A stretch of 64,000 nucleotides of DNA from Zeus faber (lineage: Eukaryota; Chordata; Actinopteri; Zeiformes; Zeidae): assembly GCA_960531495.1 (NCBI GenBank), contig OY482855.1:1488001-1552000 (forward strand). Direction: 5' to 3'. Position 1 is the first letter of the stretch. Each line of letters begins with the position of its first letter. This document shows, piece by piece, positions 21,300-34,800 of this stretch. A program made the position numbers and the translations under genes. The notes under the pieces were generated by a model. That model saw only the letters and a list, made by a program, of their open reading frames with translations, was not told the origin of the DNA and did not search any database.

Positions 21300-24200
21300 A
21301 GATTGAAAGAAAGAATGAAAGAACGATTGAAAGAAAGAATGAAAGAATGAAAGAAAGATTGAAAGATTGAAAGAAATATTGAAAGAAAGAGAGAATGAAA
21401 GTAAGAAAGATGGAAAGAAAAATTGAAAGATTGAAAGATTGAAAGAAAGAATTAAAGAAAGATTGAAGAAAGAAAGATTTAAAGAAAAAAAGATTTAAAG
21501 AAAGATTGAAAGACTAAAAGTAAGAATGAAAAAAAAGATTGAAAGAAAGATTGAAAAAAGAAAGAAAGATTGAAAGAAAGATTGAAAGAAAGATTGAAAG
21601 AAAGAATGAAAGTTTGAAAGAAAGATTGAAAGAAAGATTGAAAGACTGAAAGAAAAAATTAAAGAAAGATTAAAAGAGAGATTGAAAGATTGAAAGATTG
21701 AAAGAAAGAATGAAAGATTGAAAGAAAGAATGAAAGAATGAATGAAAGATTAAAAGATTGAAAGAAATATTGAAAAAAAGAAAGATTGAAAGTAAGAAAA
21801 ATTGAAAGAATGAATGAAAGAAACAAAAAAAGACTGATAAAAAGAAAGAAAGTTTGAGAGATCAAAATATTTAAAGAAAGAAAGATTGAAAGAAAGGTTG
21901 AAAGATAGAATGAAAGAAAGATTGAAAGATTGAAAGTTGTAAAGAAAGATTGAAAGAAAGATTTAAAGAAAGATTGAAAGACTAAAAAAAAGAATGAAAG
22001 AAAGATTGAAAGGTTGGAAGAAAGAATGAAAGAATGAAAGAAAGATTGAAAGATTGAAAGAAAGATTGGAAGAAAGAATGAAAGTATGAAAGAAAGATTG
22101 AAAGATCGAAGGAAAGATTGAAAGAACGATTGAAAGAAAGAATGAAAGAATGAAAGAAAGATTGAAAGCTTGAAAGAAAGATTGAAAGAAAGATTTTAAG
22201 AAAGGTTGAAAGACTGAAAGAAAGAATTAAAGAAAGAATGATTGAAAGATTGAAAGAAAGAATGAAAGATTGAAAGAAAGAATATAAGAACGATTGAAAG
22301 AAAGATTGAAAGTAAGATTGAAAGTTTGAAAGAAAGATTGAAAGAAAAATTGAAAGAAAGATTGAAAGACTGAAGGAAAGAATGAGTGAAAGATTGAAAG
22401 AAAGATTAAAAGAAAAAAAGATTGAAAGTATTAAAGACTGAAAAAAATATTGAAAGAAAGATTGAAAGATTGAAAGATAGAATGAAAGAAAGATTGAAAG
22501 AATGAAAGATTGAAAGAAAGAATATAAGAACGATTGAAAGAAAGATTGAAAGTAAGATTGAAAGTTTGAAAGAAAGATTGAAAGAAAAATTGAAAGAAAG
22601 ATTGAAAGACTGAAGGAAAGAATGAGTGAAAGATTGAAAGAAAGATTAAAAGAAAAAAAGATTGAAAGTATTAAAGACTGAAAAAAATATTGAAAGAAAG
22701 ATTGAAAGATTGAAAGATAGAATGAAAGAAAGATTGAAAGATTGAAAGATTGAAAGAAAGAATTAAAGAAAGATTGAAAGACTGAAAAAAATATTGAAAG
22801 AAAGATTGAAAGATTGAAAGATAGAATGAAAGAAAGATTGAAAGATTGAAAGATTGAAAGAAAGAATGAAAGAAAGATTGAAAGACTGAAAGAAAGAATG
22901 AAAGAAAGATTGAAAGTGCGAAAGAAAGAATGAAAGAATTAAAGAAAGATTGAAAGAAATATTGAAAGAAAGAATGAAAGATTGAAAGAAAGAATGAAAG
23001 TAATAAAGATTAAAAGAAGGAATGAAGGAAAAATTGAATGTTTGAAAGACTGAAAGAATGAATGAAAGAAAGCTTGAAAGAAAGATTGAAAGAAAGATTT
23101 TAAGAAAGGTTGAAAGAATGAAAGAAAGAATGAAAGAAAGAATGATTGAAAGATTGAAAGAAAGAATGAAAGATTGAAAGAAAGAATATAAGAACGATTG
23201 AAAGAAAGATTGAAAGTAAGATTGAAAGTTTGAAAGAAAGATTGAAAGAAAAATTGAAAGAAAGATTGAAAGACTGAAGGAAAGAATGAGTGAAAGATTG
23301 AAAGAAAGATTAAAAGAAAAAAAGATTGAAAGTATTAAAGACTGAAAAAAATATTGAAAGAAAGATTGAAAGATTGAAAGATAGAATGAAAGAAAGATTG
23401 AAAGGTTGAAAGATTGAAAGAAAGAATGAAAGAAAGATTGAAAGACTGAAAAAAATATTGAAAGAAAGATTGAAAGATTGAAAGATAGAATTAAAGAAAG
23501 ATTGAAAGATTGAAAGATTGAAAGAAAGAATGAAAGAAAGATTGAAAGACTGAAAGAAAGAATGAAAGAAAGATTGAAAGTGCAAAAGAAAGAATGAAAG
23601 AATTACAGAAAGATTGAAAGAAATATTGAAAGAAAGAATGAAAGATTGAAAGAAAGAATGAAAAAAAGATTGTAAGAAAGAATGAAAGAAAGATTGAAAG
23701 ATTGAAAGAAAGATTGAAAGAAAGATTGAATGTTTGAAAGAAAGATTGAAAGAAAGATTTAAAGAAAGATTGAAAGATTGAAAGAAAGATTGAAAGATAG
23801 ATTTAAAGAAAGATTGAAAGACTGAAAGAAAGATTGAAAGAAAGAAAGATTTATAGAAAGAATGAAAGAAAGATTGAAAAAAGAAAGATAGATTGAAAGA
23901 AAGATTGAAAGATTGAAAGAAAGAATGAAAGAAAGATTTAAAAAAAGATTGAAAAAAAGAAAGATTGAAAGAAAGATTGAAAGACAGATTGAAAGACTGA
24001 AGGAAAGAATGAAAGAAAGATGGAAAGAAAGATGGAAAGAAAGATTGAAAGAAAGAAAGATTGAAAGAAATATTGAAAGAAAGATTGAAAGATTGAAAGA
24101 AAGAATGAAAGAAAGATTGAAAGAAAGATGGAAAGAAAGATTGAAAGAAAGAAAGATTGAAAGAAATAATGAAAGAAAGATTGAACGATTGGAAGAAATT

Positions 24201-27200
24201 TTGAAAGATAGAAAAATTGAAAGTAGGAAAGATTGAAAGAAAGAATGAAAGAAAGATTGAAAGATTGAAAGAAAGAATGAAAGAAAGATTGAAAGATTGA
24301 AATATTGAAAGAAAGAATGAAAAAAAGATTGAAAGACTGAAAGAAAGAATGAAAGAAAGATTGAAAGATTAAACAATTGAAATAAAGTTTGCAAGAAAGT
24401 TTGAAAAAAGAAAGATTGAAAGAAAGAATGAAAGAAAGATTGAAAGATAGATGGATAGAAAGATTGAAAGAAAGAAAGATTGAAAGAATAACAAAAGAAA
24501 GATTGAAAGATTGGAAGAAATATTGAAAGATAGAAAAATTGAAAGTAAGAAAGATTGAAAGAAAGAATTAAAGAAAGATTGAAAGATTGAAAAAAAGAAT
24601 GAAAGAAAGATTGAAATATTGAAAGAAAGAATGAAAGAAAGATTGAAAGATTGAAATAAAGATTGAAAGAAAGATTGAACGATTGAAAGATTGAAATAAA
24701 GATTGAAAGTTTGAAAGAAAGATTCAAAGAAAGAAAGATTGAAAGAAATATTGAAAGAAAGATTGAAAGATTGAAAGAAAGATTGAAAGAAAGAATGAAA
24801 GAAAGATTGAAAGATGGAAATAAAGAATGAAAGAAAGATTGAAAGATTGAAAGATTGAAATAAAGAATGAAAGTTTGAAAGAAAGATTGAAAGAAAGATT
24901 TAAAAAAAGAAAGATTGAAAGTAAGAAAGATTGAAAGACATATTGAAAGAAAGATTGAAAGATTGAAAGAAAGATTGAAAGAAAGAATGAAAGAAATATT
25001 GAAAGAAAGATTGAAAGAAAGATTGAAAGACTGAAGGAAAGAATGAAAGAAAGATTGAAAGAAAGATTGAAAGAAAGAAAGATTGAAAGAATGAATGATT
25101 GAAAGATTGAATGATTGAAAGATTGAAAGAAAGATTGAAAGAAAGATTGAAAGAAAGATTGAAAGAAAGATTGAACGACTGAAAGATTGAAAGAAAGATT
25201 GAAAGTTTGAAAGAGAGATTGAAAGACTGAAAGATAGATTGAAAGATTGAAGATTGAAAGATTGAAAGAAAGATTGAAAGAAAGATTGAACGACAGAAAG
25301 ATTGAAAGAAAGATTGAAAGTTTGAAAGAAAGATTGAAAGACTGAAAGAAATAATGAAAGAAAGATTGAAAGACTGAAAGAAATAATGAAAGAAAGATTG
25401 AAAGAAAGAATGAAAGAAAGATTGAAAGAAAGATGGATAGAAAGATTGAAAGAAAGAAAGATTGAAAGAAATAACAAAAGAAAGATTGAAAGAAATAATG
25501 AAAGAAAGATTGAACGATTGGAAGAAATACTGAAAGATAGAAAAATTGAAAGTAAGAAAGATTGAAAGAAAGAATGAAAGAAAGATTGAAAGATTGAAAG
25601 AAAGAATGAAAGAAAGATTGAAAGATTGAAATATTGAAAGAAAGAATGAAAGAAAGACTGAAAGATTGAAAGAAAGATTGAAAGAAAGATTGAAAGATTG
25701 AAATATTTAAAGAAAGATTGAAAGAAAGAATGAAAGAACAATTGAAAGAAAGAATGAAAGAATGAAAGAAAAATTGAAAGATTGAAAGAAAGAATGAAAG
25801 AACGATTGAAAGATTGAAAGATTGAAAGATTGAAAGAAAGAATGAAAGAAAGATTGAAAGAAAGATGGAAAGAAAGATTGAAAGAAAGAAAGATTGAAAG
25901 AAATAATAAAAGAAAGATTGAACGATTGGAAGAAATATTGAAAGATAGAAAAATTGAAAGTAAGAAAGATCGAAAGAAAGAATGAAAGAAAGATTGAAAG
26001 ATTGACAGAAAGAATGACGGAAAGATTGAAAGATTGAAATATTGAAAGAAATAATGAAAAAAAGATTGAAAGACTGAAAGAAATATTGAAAGAAAGATTG
26101 AACGATTGAAAGATTGAAATAAAGATTGAAAGTTTGAAAGAAAGATTGAAAGAACGATTCAAAGAAAGAAAGATTGAAAGAAATATTGAAAGAAAGATTG
26201 AAAGATTCAAAGAAAGATTGAAAGAAAGAATGAAAGAAAGATTGAAAGATTGAAATAAAGAATGAAAGAAAGATTGAAAGATTGAAAGATTGAAATAAAG
26301 AATGAAAGTTTGAAAGAAAGATTGAAAGAAAGATTTAAAAAAAGAAAGATTGAAAGTAAGAAAGATTGAAAGACATATTGAAAGAAAGATTGAAAGATTG
26401 AAAGAAAGATTGAAAGAAAGAATGAAAGAAATATTGAAAGAAAGATTGAAAGAAAGATTGAAAGACTGAAGGAAAGAATGAAAGAAAGATTGAAAGAAAG
26501 ATTGAAAGAAAGAAAGATTGAAAGAATGAATGATTGAAAGATTGAATGATTGAAAGATTGAAAGAAAGATTGAAAGAAAGATTGAAAGAAAGATTGAACG
26601 ACTGAAAGATTGAAAGAAAGATTGAAAGTTTGAAAGAGAGATTGAAAGACTGAAAGATAGATTGAAAGATTGAAGATTGAAAGATTGAAAGAAAGATTGA
26701 AAGAAAGATTGAACGACTGAAAGATTGAAAGAAAGATTGAAAGTTTGAAAGAAAGATTGAAAGACTGAAAGAAATAATGAAAGAAAGATTGAAAGAAAGA
26801 ATGAAAGAAAGATTGAAAGAAAGAATGAAAGAAAGATTGAAAGAAAGATGGATAGAAAGATTGAAAGAAAGAAAGATTGAAAGAAATAACAAAAGAAAGA
26901 TTGAAAGAAATAATGAAAGAAAGATTGAACGATTGGAAGAAATATTGAAAGATAGAAAAATTGAAAGTAAGAAAGATTGAAAGAAAGAATGAAAGAAAGA
27001 TTGAAAGATTGAAAGAAAGAATGAAAGAAAGATTGAAAGATTGAAATATTGAAAGAAAGAATGAAAGAAAGACTGAAAGATTGAAAGTAAGATTGAAAGA
27101 AAGATTGAAAGATTGAAATATTTAAAGAAAGATTGAAAGAAAGAATGAAAGAACAATTGAAAGAAAGAATGAAAGAATGAAAGAAAAATTGAAAGATTGA

Positions 27201-30200
27201 AAGAAAGAATGAAAGAACGATTGAAAGATTGAAAGATTGAAAGATTGAAAGAAAGAATGAAAGAAAGATTGAAAGAAAGATGGAAAGAAAGATTGAAAGA
27301 AAGAAAGATTGAAAGAAATAATAAAAGAAAGATTGAACGATTGGAAGAAATTTTGAAAGATAGAAAAATTGAAAGTAAGAAAGATTGAAAGAAAGAATGA
27401 AAGAAAGATTGAAAGATTGACAGAAAGAATGACAGAAAGATTGAAAGATTGAAATATTGAAAGAAAGAATGAAAAAAAGATTGAAAGACTGAAAGAAAGA
27501 ATGAAAGAAAGATTGAAAGATTAAACAATTGAAAGAAAGTTTGCAAGAAAGATTGAAAAAAGAAAGATTGAAAGAAAGAATGAAAAAAAGATTGATAGAT
27601 AGATGGATAGAAAGATTGAAAGAAAGAAAGATTGAAAGAATAACAAAAGAAAGATTGAAAGATTGGAAGAAATATTGAAAGATAGAAAAATTGAAAGTAA
27701 GAAAGATTGAAAGAAAAAATTAAAGAAAGATTGAAAGATTGAAAGATTGAAAGAAAGAATGAAAGAAAGGTTGAAAGATTGAAATATTGAAAGAAAGAAT
27801 GAAAGAAAGATTGAAAGATTGAAAGAAAGATTGAAAGAAAGATTGAAAGATTGAAAGATTTAAATAAAGATTGAAAGTTTGAAAGAAAGATTGAAAGAAA
27901 GATTTAAAGAAAGAAAGATTGAAAGAAATATTGAAAGAAAGATTGAAAGATTGAAAGAAAGATTGAAAGAAAGAATGAAAGAAAGATTGAAAGATTGAAA
28001 GATTGAAATAAAGAATGAAAGTTTGAAAGAAAGATTGAAAGAAAGATTTTAAGAAAGAAAGATTGAAAGTAAGAAAGATTGAAAGAAATATTGAAAGAAA
28101 GATTGAAAGATTGAAAGAAAGATTGAAAGAAAGAATGAAAGAAAGATTGAAAGAAAGATTGAAAGAAAGATTGAAAGAAAGATTGAAAGACTGAAGGAAA
28201 GAATGAAAGAAAGATTGAAAGAAAGATTGAAAGAAAGAAATATTGAAAGATTGAATGATTGAAAGAAAGACTGAAAGATAGATTGAAAGATTGAAGATTG
28301 AAAGATTGAAAGAAAGATTGAAAGAAAGATTGAACGACTGAAAGATTGAAAGAAAGATTGAAAGTTTGAAACAAATTTTCAAAGACTGAAAGAACGAATG
28401 AAAGAAAGATTGAAAGAAAGATTGAAAAAAGAAAGATTGAAAGAAAATTTGAAAGAAAGATTGAAAGAAGGAATGAAAGAAAGATTGAATGAAATATTGA
28501 AAGACAGAAAGATTGAAAGAAACAATGAAAGAAAGATTGAAAGATTAAAAGAAAGAATGAAAGAAAGATTGAAAAATTGAAAGATTGAAAGAAAGATTGA
28601 AAAAAAGATTGAAAGACTGGAAGAAAGAATGAAAGAAAGATTGAAAGATTCAACAAATGAAAGAATGATTGCAAGAAAGATTAAAAAAAGAAAGATTGAA
28701 AGAAAATTTGAAAGTATGATTGAAGAAGGAATGAAAGAAAGATTGAATGAAAAATTGAAAGACAGAAAGATTGAAAGAAAGAATGAAAGAAAGATTGAAA
28801 GATTCAACAATTGAAAGAAAGATTGCAAGTAAGATTTAAAAAAGAAAGATTGAAAGAAAGAATGAATGAATGAAAGAAAGATTGAAAGATTGAAAGAAAG
28901 AAAGATTGAAAGATTGAATGATTGAAAGAAAGACTGAAAGAAAGATTGACAGACTGAAAGAAAGAATGAAAGAAAGATTGAAAGATTCAAAAATTGAAAG
29001 AAAGATTGCAAGAAAGATTGAAAAAAGAAAGATTGAAAGAAAGATTGACAGACTGAAATATTGAAAGAAAGAAAGATTGAAAGAAATAACAAAAGAAAGA
29101 TTGAAAGAAAGAATGAAAGAAAGATAGATGGAAAGAAAGATTGAAAGAAATAAAGATAGAAAAATTGAAAGTAAGAAAGAATGAAAGAAAGATTGAAAGA
29201 TTGAAATATTGAAAGAAAAAATGAAAGAAAGATTGAAAGATGAAAGAAAGATTGAAAGATTGAAAGATTGAAAGATTGAAATAAAGATTAAAAGTTTGAA
29301 AGAAAGATTGAAAGAAAGATTTAAAGAAAGAAAGATTGAAAGTAAGAAAGATTGAAAGAAATATTGAAAGAAAGATTGAAAAAAGAAAGATTGAAAGAAA
29401 GATTGAAAGAAAGATTGAAAGACTGATGGAAAGAATGAAATAAAGATTGAAAGAAAGATTGAAAGAAAGAAATATTGAAGGAAAGATTGAAAGATTGAAT
29501 GATTGAAAGAAAGACTGAAAGAAAGATTGACGGACAGAAGAATTGAAAGAAAGAATGAAAGAAAGATTGAAAGAAAGAATGAAAGAAAGATTGAAAGATT
29601 AAACAATTGAAAGAAAGATTGCAAGAAAGATTGAAAAAAGAAAGATTGAAAGAAATAATAAAAGAAAGATTGAAAGAAAGATGGAAAGAAAGAAAGATTG
29701 AAAGAAATAACAAAAGAAAGATTGAAAGAAAGAATGAAAGAAAGATTGAACGATTGGAAACAATATTGAAAGAAAGAAAGATTGAAAGTAAGATAGATTG
29801 AAAGAAAGAATGAAAGAAAGATTGAAAGATTGAAAGAAAGAATGAAAGAAAGATTGAAAGATTGAAAGAAAGATTGAAAGATTGAAAGATTTAAATAAAG
29901 ATTGAAAGTTTGAAAGAAAGATTGAAAGAAAGATTTAAAGAAAGATTGAAAGACTGAAAGAAAGAATGAAAGGCAGATTGAAAGAAAGATTGAAAGATTG
30001 CAAGAAAGAATGAAAGAAAGATTGAAAGATTGAAATATTGAAAGAAAGAATGAAAGAAAGATTGAAAGATTGAAAGAAAGAATGAAAGAAAGATTGGAAG
30101 AAAGATTGAAAGATTGAAAGATTGAAATAAAGATTGAAAGTTTGAAAGAAAGATTGAAAGAAAGACTGAAAGAAAGATTGAAAGATTGAAAGAAAGATTG

Positions 30201-31859
30201 AAAGAAAGATTGAAAGATTGAAATATTGAAAGAAAGAATGAAAGAAAGATTGAAAGATTGAAAGAAAGATTGAAAGAATGAAAGATTGAAATAATGATTC
30301 AAAGTTTGAAAGAAAGATTGAAAGAAAGATTTAAACAAAGAAAGATTGAAAGTAAGAAAGATTGAAAGAAAGATTGAAAAAAAGAAAGATTGAAAGAAAG
30401 ATTTAAACAAAGAAAGATTGAAAGTAAGAAAGATTGAAAGAAAGATTGAAAAAAGAAAGATTGGAAGAAAGATTGAACGACTGAAGGAAAGAATGAAAGA
30501 AAGATTGAAAGAAAGATTGAAAGAAAGAAATATTGAAGGAAAGATTGAAAGATTGAATGATTGAAAGAAAGACTGAAAGAAAGATTGACAGACAGAAAGA
30601 TTGAAAGAAAGAATGAAAGAAAGATTGAAAGAAAGAATAAAAGAAATATTGAAAGATTAATCAATTGAAAGAAAGATTGCAAGAAAGACTGAAAAAAGAA
30701 AGATTGAAAGAAAGAAAGATTGAAAGAAATAACAAAAGAAAGATTGAAAGAAAGAATGAAAGAAAGATTGAACGATTGGAAGAAATATTGAAAGAAAGAA
30801 AGATTGAAAGTAAGATAGATTGAAAGTAAGAATGAAAGAAAGATTGAAAGATTTAAAGAAAGAATGAAAGAAAGATTGAAAGATTGAAATATTGAAAGAA
30901 AGAATGAAAGAAAGATTGAAAGATTGAAAGAAAGATTGAAAGATTGAAAGATTGAAAGATTGAAAGATTGAAATAAAGATTGAAAGTTTGAAAGAATGAT
31001 TGAAAGAAAGATTTAAAGAAAGATTTAAAGAAAGATTGAAAGACTGAAAGAAAGAATGAAAGGCAGATTGAAAGAAAGATTGAAAGTAAGAAAGATTGAA
31101 AGAAAGAATGAAAGAAAGATTGAAAGATTGCAAGAAAGAATGAAAGAAATATTGAAAGATTGAAATATTGAAAGAAAGACTGAAAGAAAGATTGAAAGTA
31201 AGAAAGAAAGATTGAAAGAAAGATTGAAAGAAAGATTTAAAGAAAGAAAGAAAGATTGAAGGAAAGATTGAAAGAAAGATTGAAAGAAAGATTGAAACAA
31301 AGATTGAAATAAAGAATGAAAGAAAGATTGAAAGAAAGATTGAAAGAAAGAAAGATTGAAAGATTAAATGATTGATAGAAAGACTGAAAGAAAGAATGAC
31401 GGACGGAAAGATTGAAAGAAAGAATGAAAGAAAGATTGAAAAAAAGATTGAAAGACTGAAAGAAAGAATGAAAGAAACATTGAAAGATTAAACAATTGAA
31501 AGAAAGATTGCAAGAAAGATGGAAAGAATGAAAGATTGAAATAATGATTGAAAGTTTGAAAGAATGATTGAAAGAAAGATTTAAACAAAGAAAGATTACA
31601 TTTACATTTACATTTAGTCATTGAGCAGACGCTTTTATCCAAAGCGACTTACAAGGGAGAATAACATTCAGCTACATTGCGACAGAGATTAGTGTAACAA
31701 CAACATTGGTGTAACAATAAATTCTGCAAGGTGGTGCTAAGTAATTGTAGATTAGGACAGGAGGTACTCACTAAAGAGCTGGGTCTTCAGGTGCTTCTTA
31801 AAGACAGAGAGGGAGGTCCCCGCTCTGGTCATTTTTGGCAGCTCGTTCCACCAACGTGG
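21300..31859 (+). repeat. 10.6-kb duplicated block, copy 1
   Basis: Word order in this block recurs 10.6-10.7 kb downstream. Landmarks: GTTTGAGAGATCAAAATATT at 21852 and 32454 (offset 10,602), a block at 26335 and 37013 (10,678), and a block at 31025 and 41748 (10,723). The dispersed element closing each unit sits at 31598 and 42321 (10,723). The left edge near 21300 is approximate and has no dispersed element before it. Confidence 0.85.
31598..31859 (+). mobile_element. Dispersed teleost repeat fragment, copy 1
   Basis: This is a non-word, GC-balanced island in the array. It begins with ACATTTACATTTACATTTAG and has the AGCAGACGCTTTTATCC and AAAGCGACTTAC motif that I recognise as very common in teleost genomes. 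It ends in GCTCGTTCCACCAACGTGG. Its class (SINE, MITE or other non-autonomous element) I cannot state. AAGATT flanks both sides and could be a target-site duplication, but that 6-mer is everywhere in the array. It differs from the copy at 42321 at two positions (GAGCAG versus TAGCAG, CTAAAG versus CTGAAG). Confidence 0.75.
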
Positions 31860-34800
31860 AAGATTGAAAGATTGAAAGAAAGAATGAAAGATTGAAAGAA
31901 AGAATGAAAGAACGATTGAAAGAAAGAATGAAAGAATGAAAGAAAGATTGAAAGATTGAAAGAAATATTGAAAGAAAGAGAGAATGAAAGTAAGAAAGAT
32001 GGAAAGAAAAATTGAAAGATTGAAAGATTGAAAGAAAGAATTAAAGAAAGATTGAATGATTGAAAGATTGAAAGAAAAAAAGATTTAAAGAAAGATTGAA
32101 AGACTAAAAGTAAGAATGAAAAAAAAGATTGAAAGAAAGATTGAAAAAAGAAAGAAAGATTGAAAGAAAGATTGAAAGAAAGATTGAAAGAAAGAATGAA
32201 AGTTTGAAAGAAAGATTGAAAGAAAGATTGAAAGAAAGATTGAAAGACTGAAAGAAAAAATGAAAGAAAGATTAAAAGAGAGATTGAAAGATTGAAAGAT
32301 TGAAAGAAAGAATGAAAGATTGAAAGAAAGAATGAAAGAATGAATGAAAGATTAAAAGATTGAAAGAAATATTGAAAAAAAGAAAGATTGAAAGTAAGAA
32401 AAATTGAAAGAATGAATGAAAGAAACAAAAAAAGACTGATAAAAAGAAAGAATGTTTGAGAGATCAAAATATTTAAAGAAAGAAAGATTGAAAGAAAGAT
32501 TTTAAGACTGAATTAAAGAATTAAAGAAAGATTGAAAGAAAGGTTGAAAGATAGAATGAAAGAAAGATTGAAAGATTGAAAGTTGTAAAGAAAGATTGAA
32601 AGAAAGATTTAAAGAAAGATTGAAAGACTAAAAAAATGAATGAAAGAAAGATTGAAAGGTTGAAAGAAAGAATGAAAGAATGAAAGAAAGATTGAAAGAT
32701 TGAAAGAAAGATTGGAAGAAAGAATGAAAGTATGAAAGAAAGATTGAAAGATCGAAGGAAAGATTGAAAGAACGATTGAAAGAAAGAATGAAAGAATGAA
32801 AGAAAGATTGAAAGCTTGAAAGAAAGATTGAAAGAAAGATTTTAAGAAAGGTTGAAAGACTGAAAGAAAGAATTAAAGAAAGAATGATTGAAAGATTGAA
32901 AGAAAGAATGAAAGATTGAAAGAAAGAATATAAGAACGATTGAAAGAAAGATTGAAAGTAAGATTGAAAGTTTGAAAGAAAGATTGAAAGAAAAATTGAA
33001 AGAAAGATTGAAAGACTGAAGGAAAGAATGAGTGAAAGATTGAAAGAAAGATTAAAAGAAAAAAAGATTGAAAGTATTAAAGACTGAAAAAAATATTGAA
33101 AGAAAGATTGAAAGATTGAAAGATAGAATGAAAGAAAGATTGAAAGAATGAAAGATTGAAAGAAAGAATATAAGAACGATTGAAAGAAAGATTGAAAGTA
33201 AGATTGAAAGTTTGAAAGAAAGATTGAAAGAAAAATTGAAAGAAAGATTGAAAGACTGAAGGAAAGAATGAGTGAAAGATTGAAAGAAAGATTAAAAGAA
33301 AAAAAGATTGAAAGTATTAAAGACTGAAAAAAATATTGAAAGAAAGATTGAAAGATTGAAAGATAGAATGAAAGAAAGATTGAAAGATTGAAAGATTGAA
33401 AGAAAGAATTAAAGAAAGATTGAAAGACTGAAAAAAATATTGAAAGAAAGATTGAAAGATTGAAAGATAGAATGAAAGAAAGATTGAAAGATTGAAAGAT
33501 TGAAAGAAAGAATGAAAGAAAGATTGAAAGACTGAAAGAAAGAATGAAAGAAAGATTGAAAGTGCGAAAGAAAGAATGAAAGAATTAAAGAAAGATTGAA
33601 AGAAATATTGAAAGAAAGAATGAAAGATTGAAAGAAAGAATGAAAGTAATAAAGATTAAAAGAAGGAATGAAGGAAAAATTGAATGTTTGAAAGACTGAA
33701 AGAATGAATGAAAGAAAGCTTGAAAGAAAGATTGAAAGAAAGATTTTAAGAAAGGTTGAAAGAATGAAAGAAAGAATGAAAGAAAGAATGATTGAAAGAT
33801 TGAAAGAAAGAATGAAAGATTGAAAGAAAGAATATAAGAACGATTGAAAGAAAGATTGAAAGTAAGATTGAAAGTTTGAAAGAAAGATTGAAAGAAAAAT
33901 TGAAAGAAAGATTGAAAGACTGAAGGAAAGAATGAGTGAAAGATTGAAAGAAAGATTAAAAGAAAAAAAGATTGAAAGTATTAAAGACTGAAAAAAATAT
34001 TGAAAGAAAGATTGAAAGATTGAAAGATAGAATGAAAGAAAGATTGAAAGATTGAAAGATTGAAAGAAAGAATGAAAGAAAGATTGAAAGACTGAAAAAA
34101 ATATTGAAAGAAAGATTGAAAGATTGAAAGATAGAATTAAAGAAAGATTGAAAGATTGAAAGATTGAAAGAAAGAATGAAAGAAAGATTGAAAGACTGAA
34201 AGAAAGAATGAAAGAAAGATTGAAAGTGCAAAAGAAAGAATGAAAGAATTAAAGAAAGATTGAAAGAAATATTGAAAGAAAGAATGAAAGATTGAAAGAA
34301 AGAATGAAAAAAAGATTGTAAGAAAGAATGAAAGAAAGATTGAAAGATTGAAAGAAACATTGAAAGAAAGATTGAATGTTTGAAAGAAAGATTGAAAGAA
34401 AGATTTAAAGAAAGATTGAAAGATTGAAAGAAAGATTGAAAGATAGATTTAAAGAAAGATTGAAAGACTGAAAGAAAGATTGAAAGAAAGAAAGATTTAT
34501 AGAAAGAATGAAAGAAAGATTGAAAAAAGAAAGATAGATTGAAAGACAGATTGAAAGATTGAAAGAAAGAATGAAAGAAAGATTTAAAAAAAGATTGAAA
34601 AAAAGAAAGATTGAAAGAAAGATTGAAAGACAGATTGAAAGACTGAAGGAAAGAATGAAAGAAAGATGGAAAGAAAGATGGAAAGAAAGATTGAAAGAAA
34701 GAAAGATTGAAAGAAATATTGAAAGAAAGATTGAAAGATTGAAAGAAAGAATGAAAGAAAGATTGAAAGATTGAAAGAAAGAATGAAAGAAAGATTGAAA

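Noticed and set aside
24000..24236. Plus-strand Lys-Glu-Arg-rich frames resembling coiled-coil proteins
   Set aside because: AAAGAAAGATTG words give K-E-R-L automatically; copies occur wherever the word order repeats and there is no promoter, splice or start context.
23759..25741. 660-codon minus-strand open frame and similar frames throughout 18-64 kb
   Set aside because: The composition is a direct read-out of the 4-nt words; frames occur on both strands with the same period, no domain is recognisable, and they end wherever word phase slips.
31591..31866. AAGATT on both sides of the dispersed element as a target-site duplication
   Set aside because: The 6-mer occurs throughout the array, so its presence on both flanks is uninformative.
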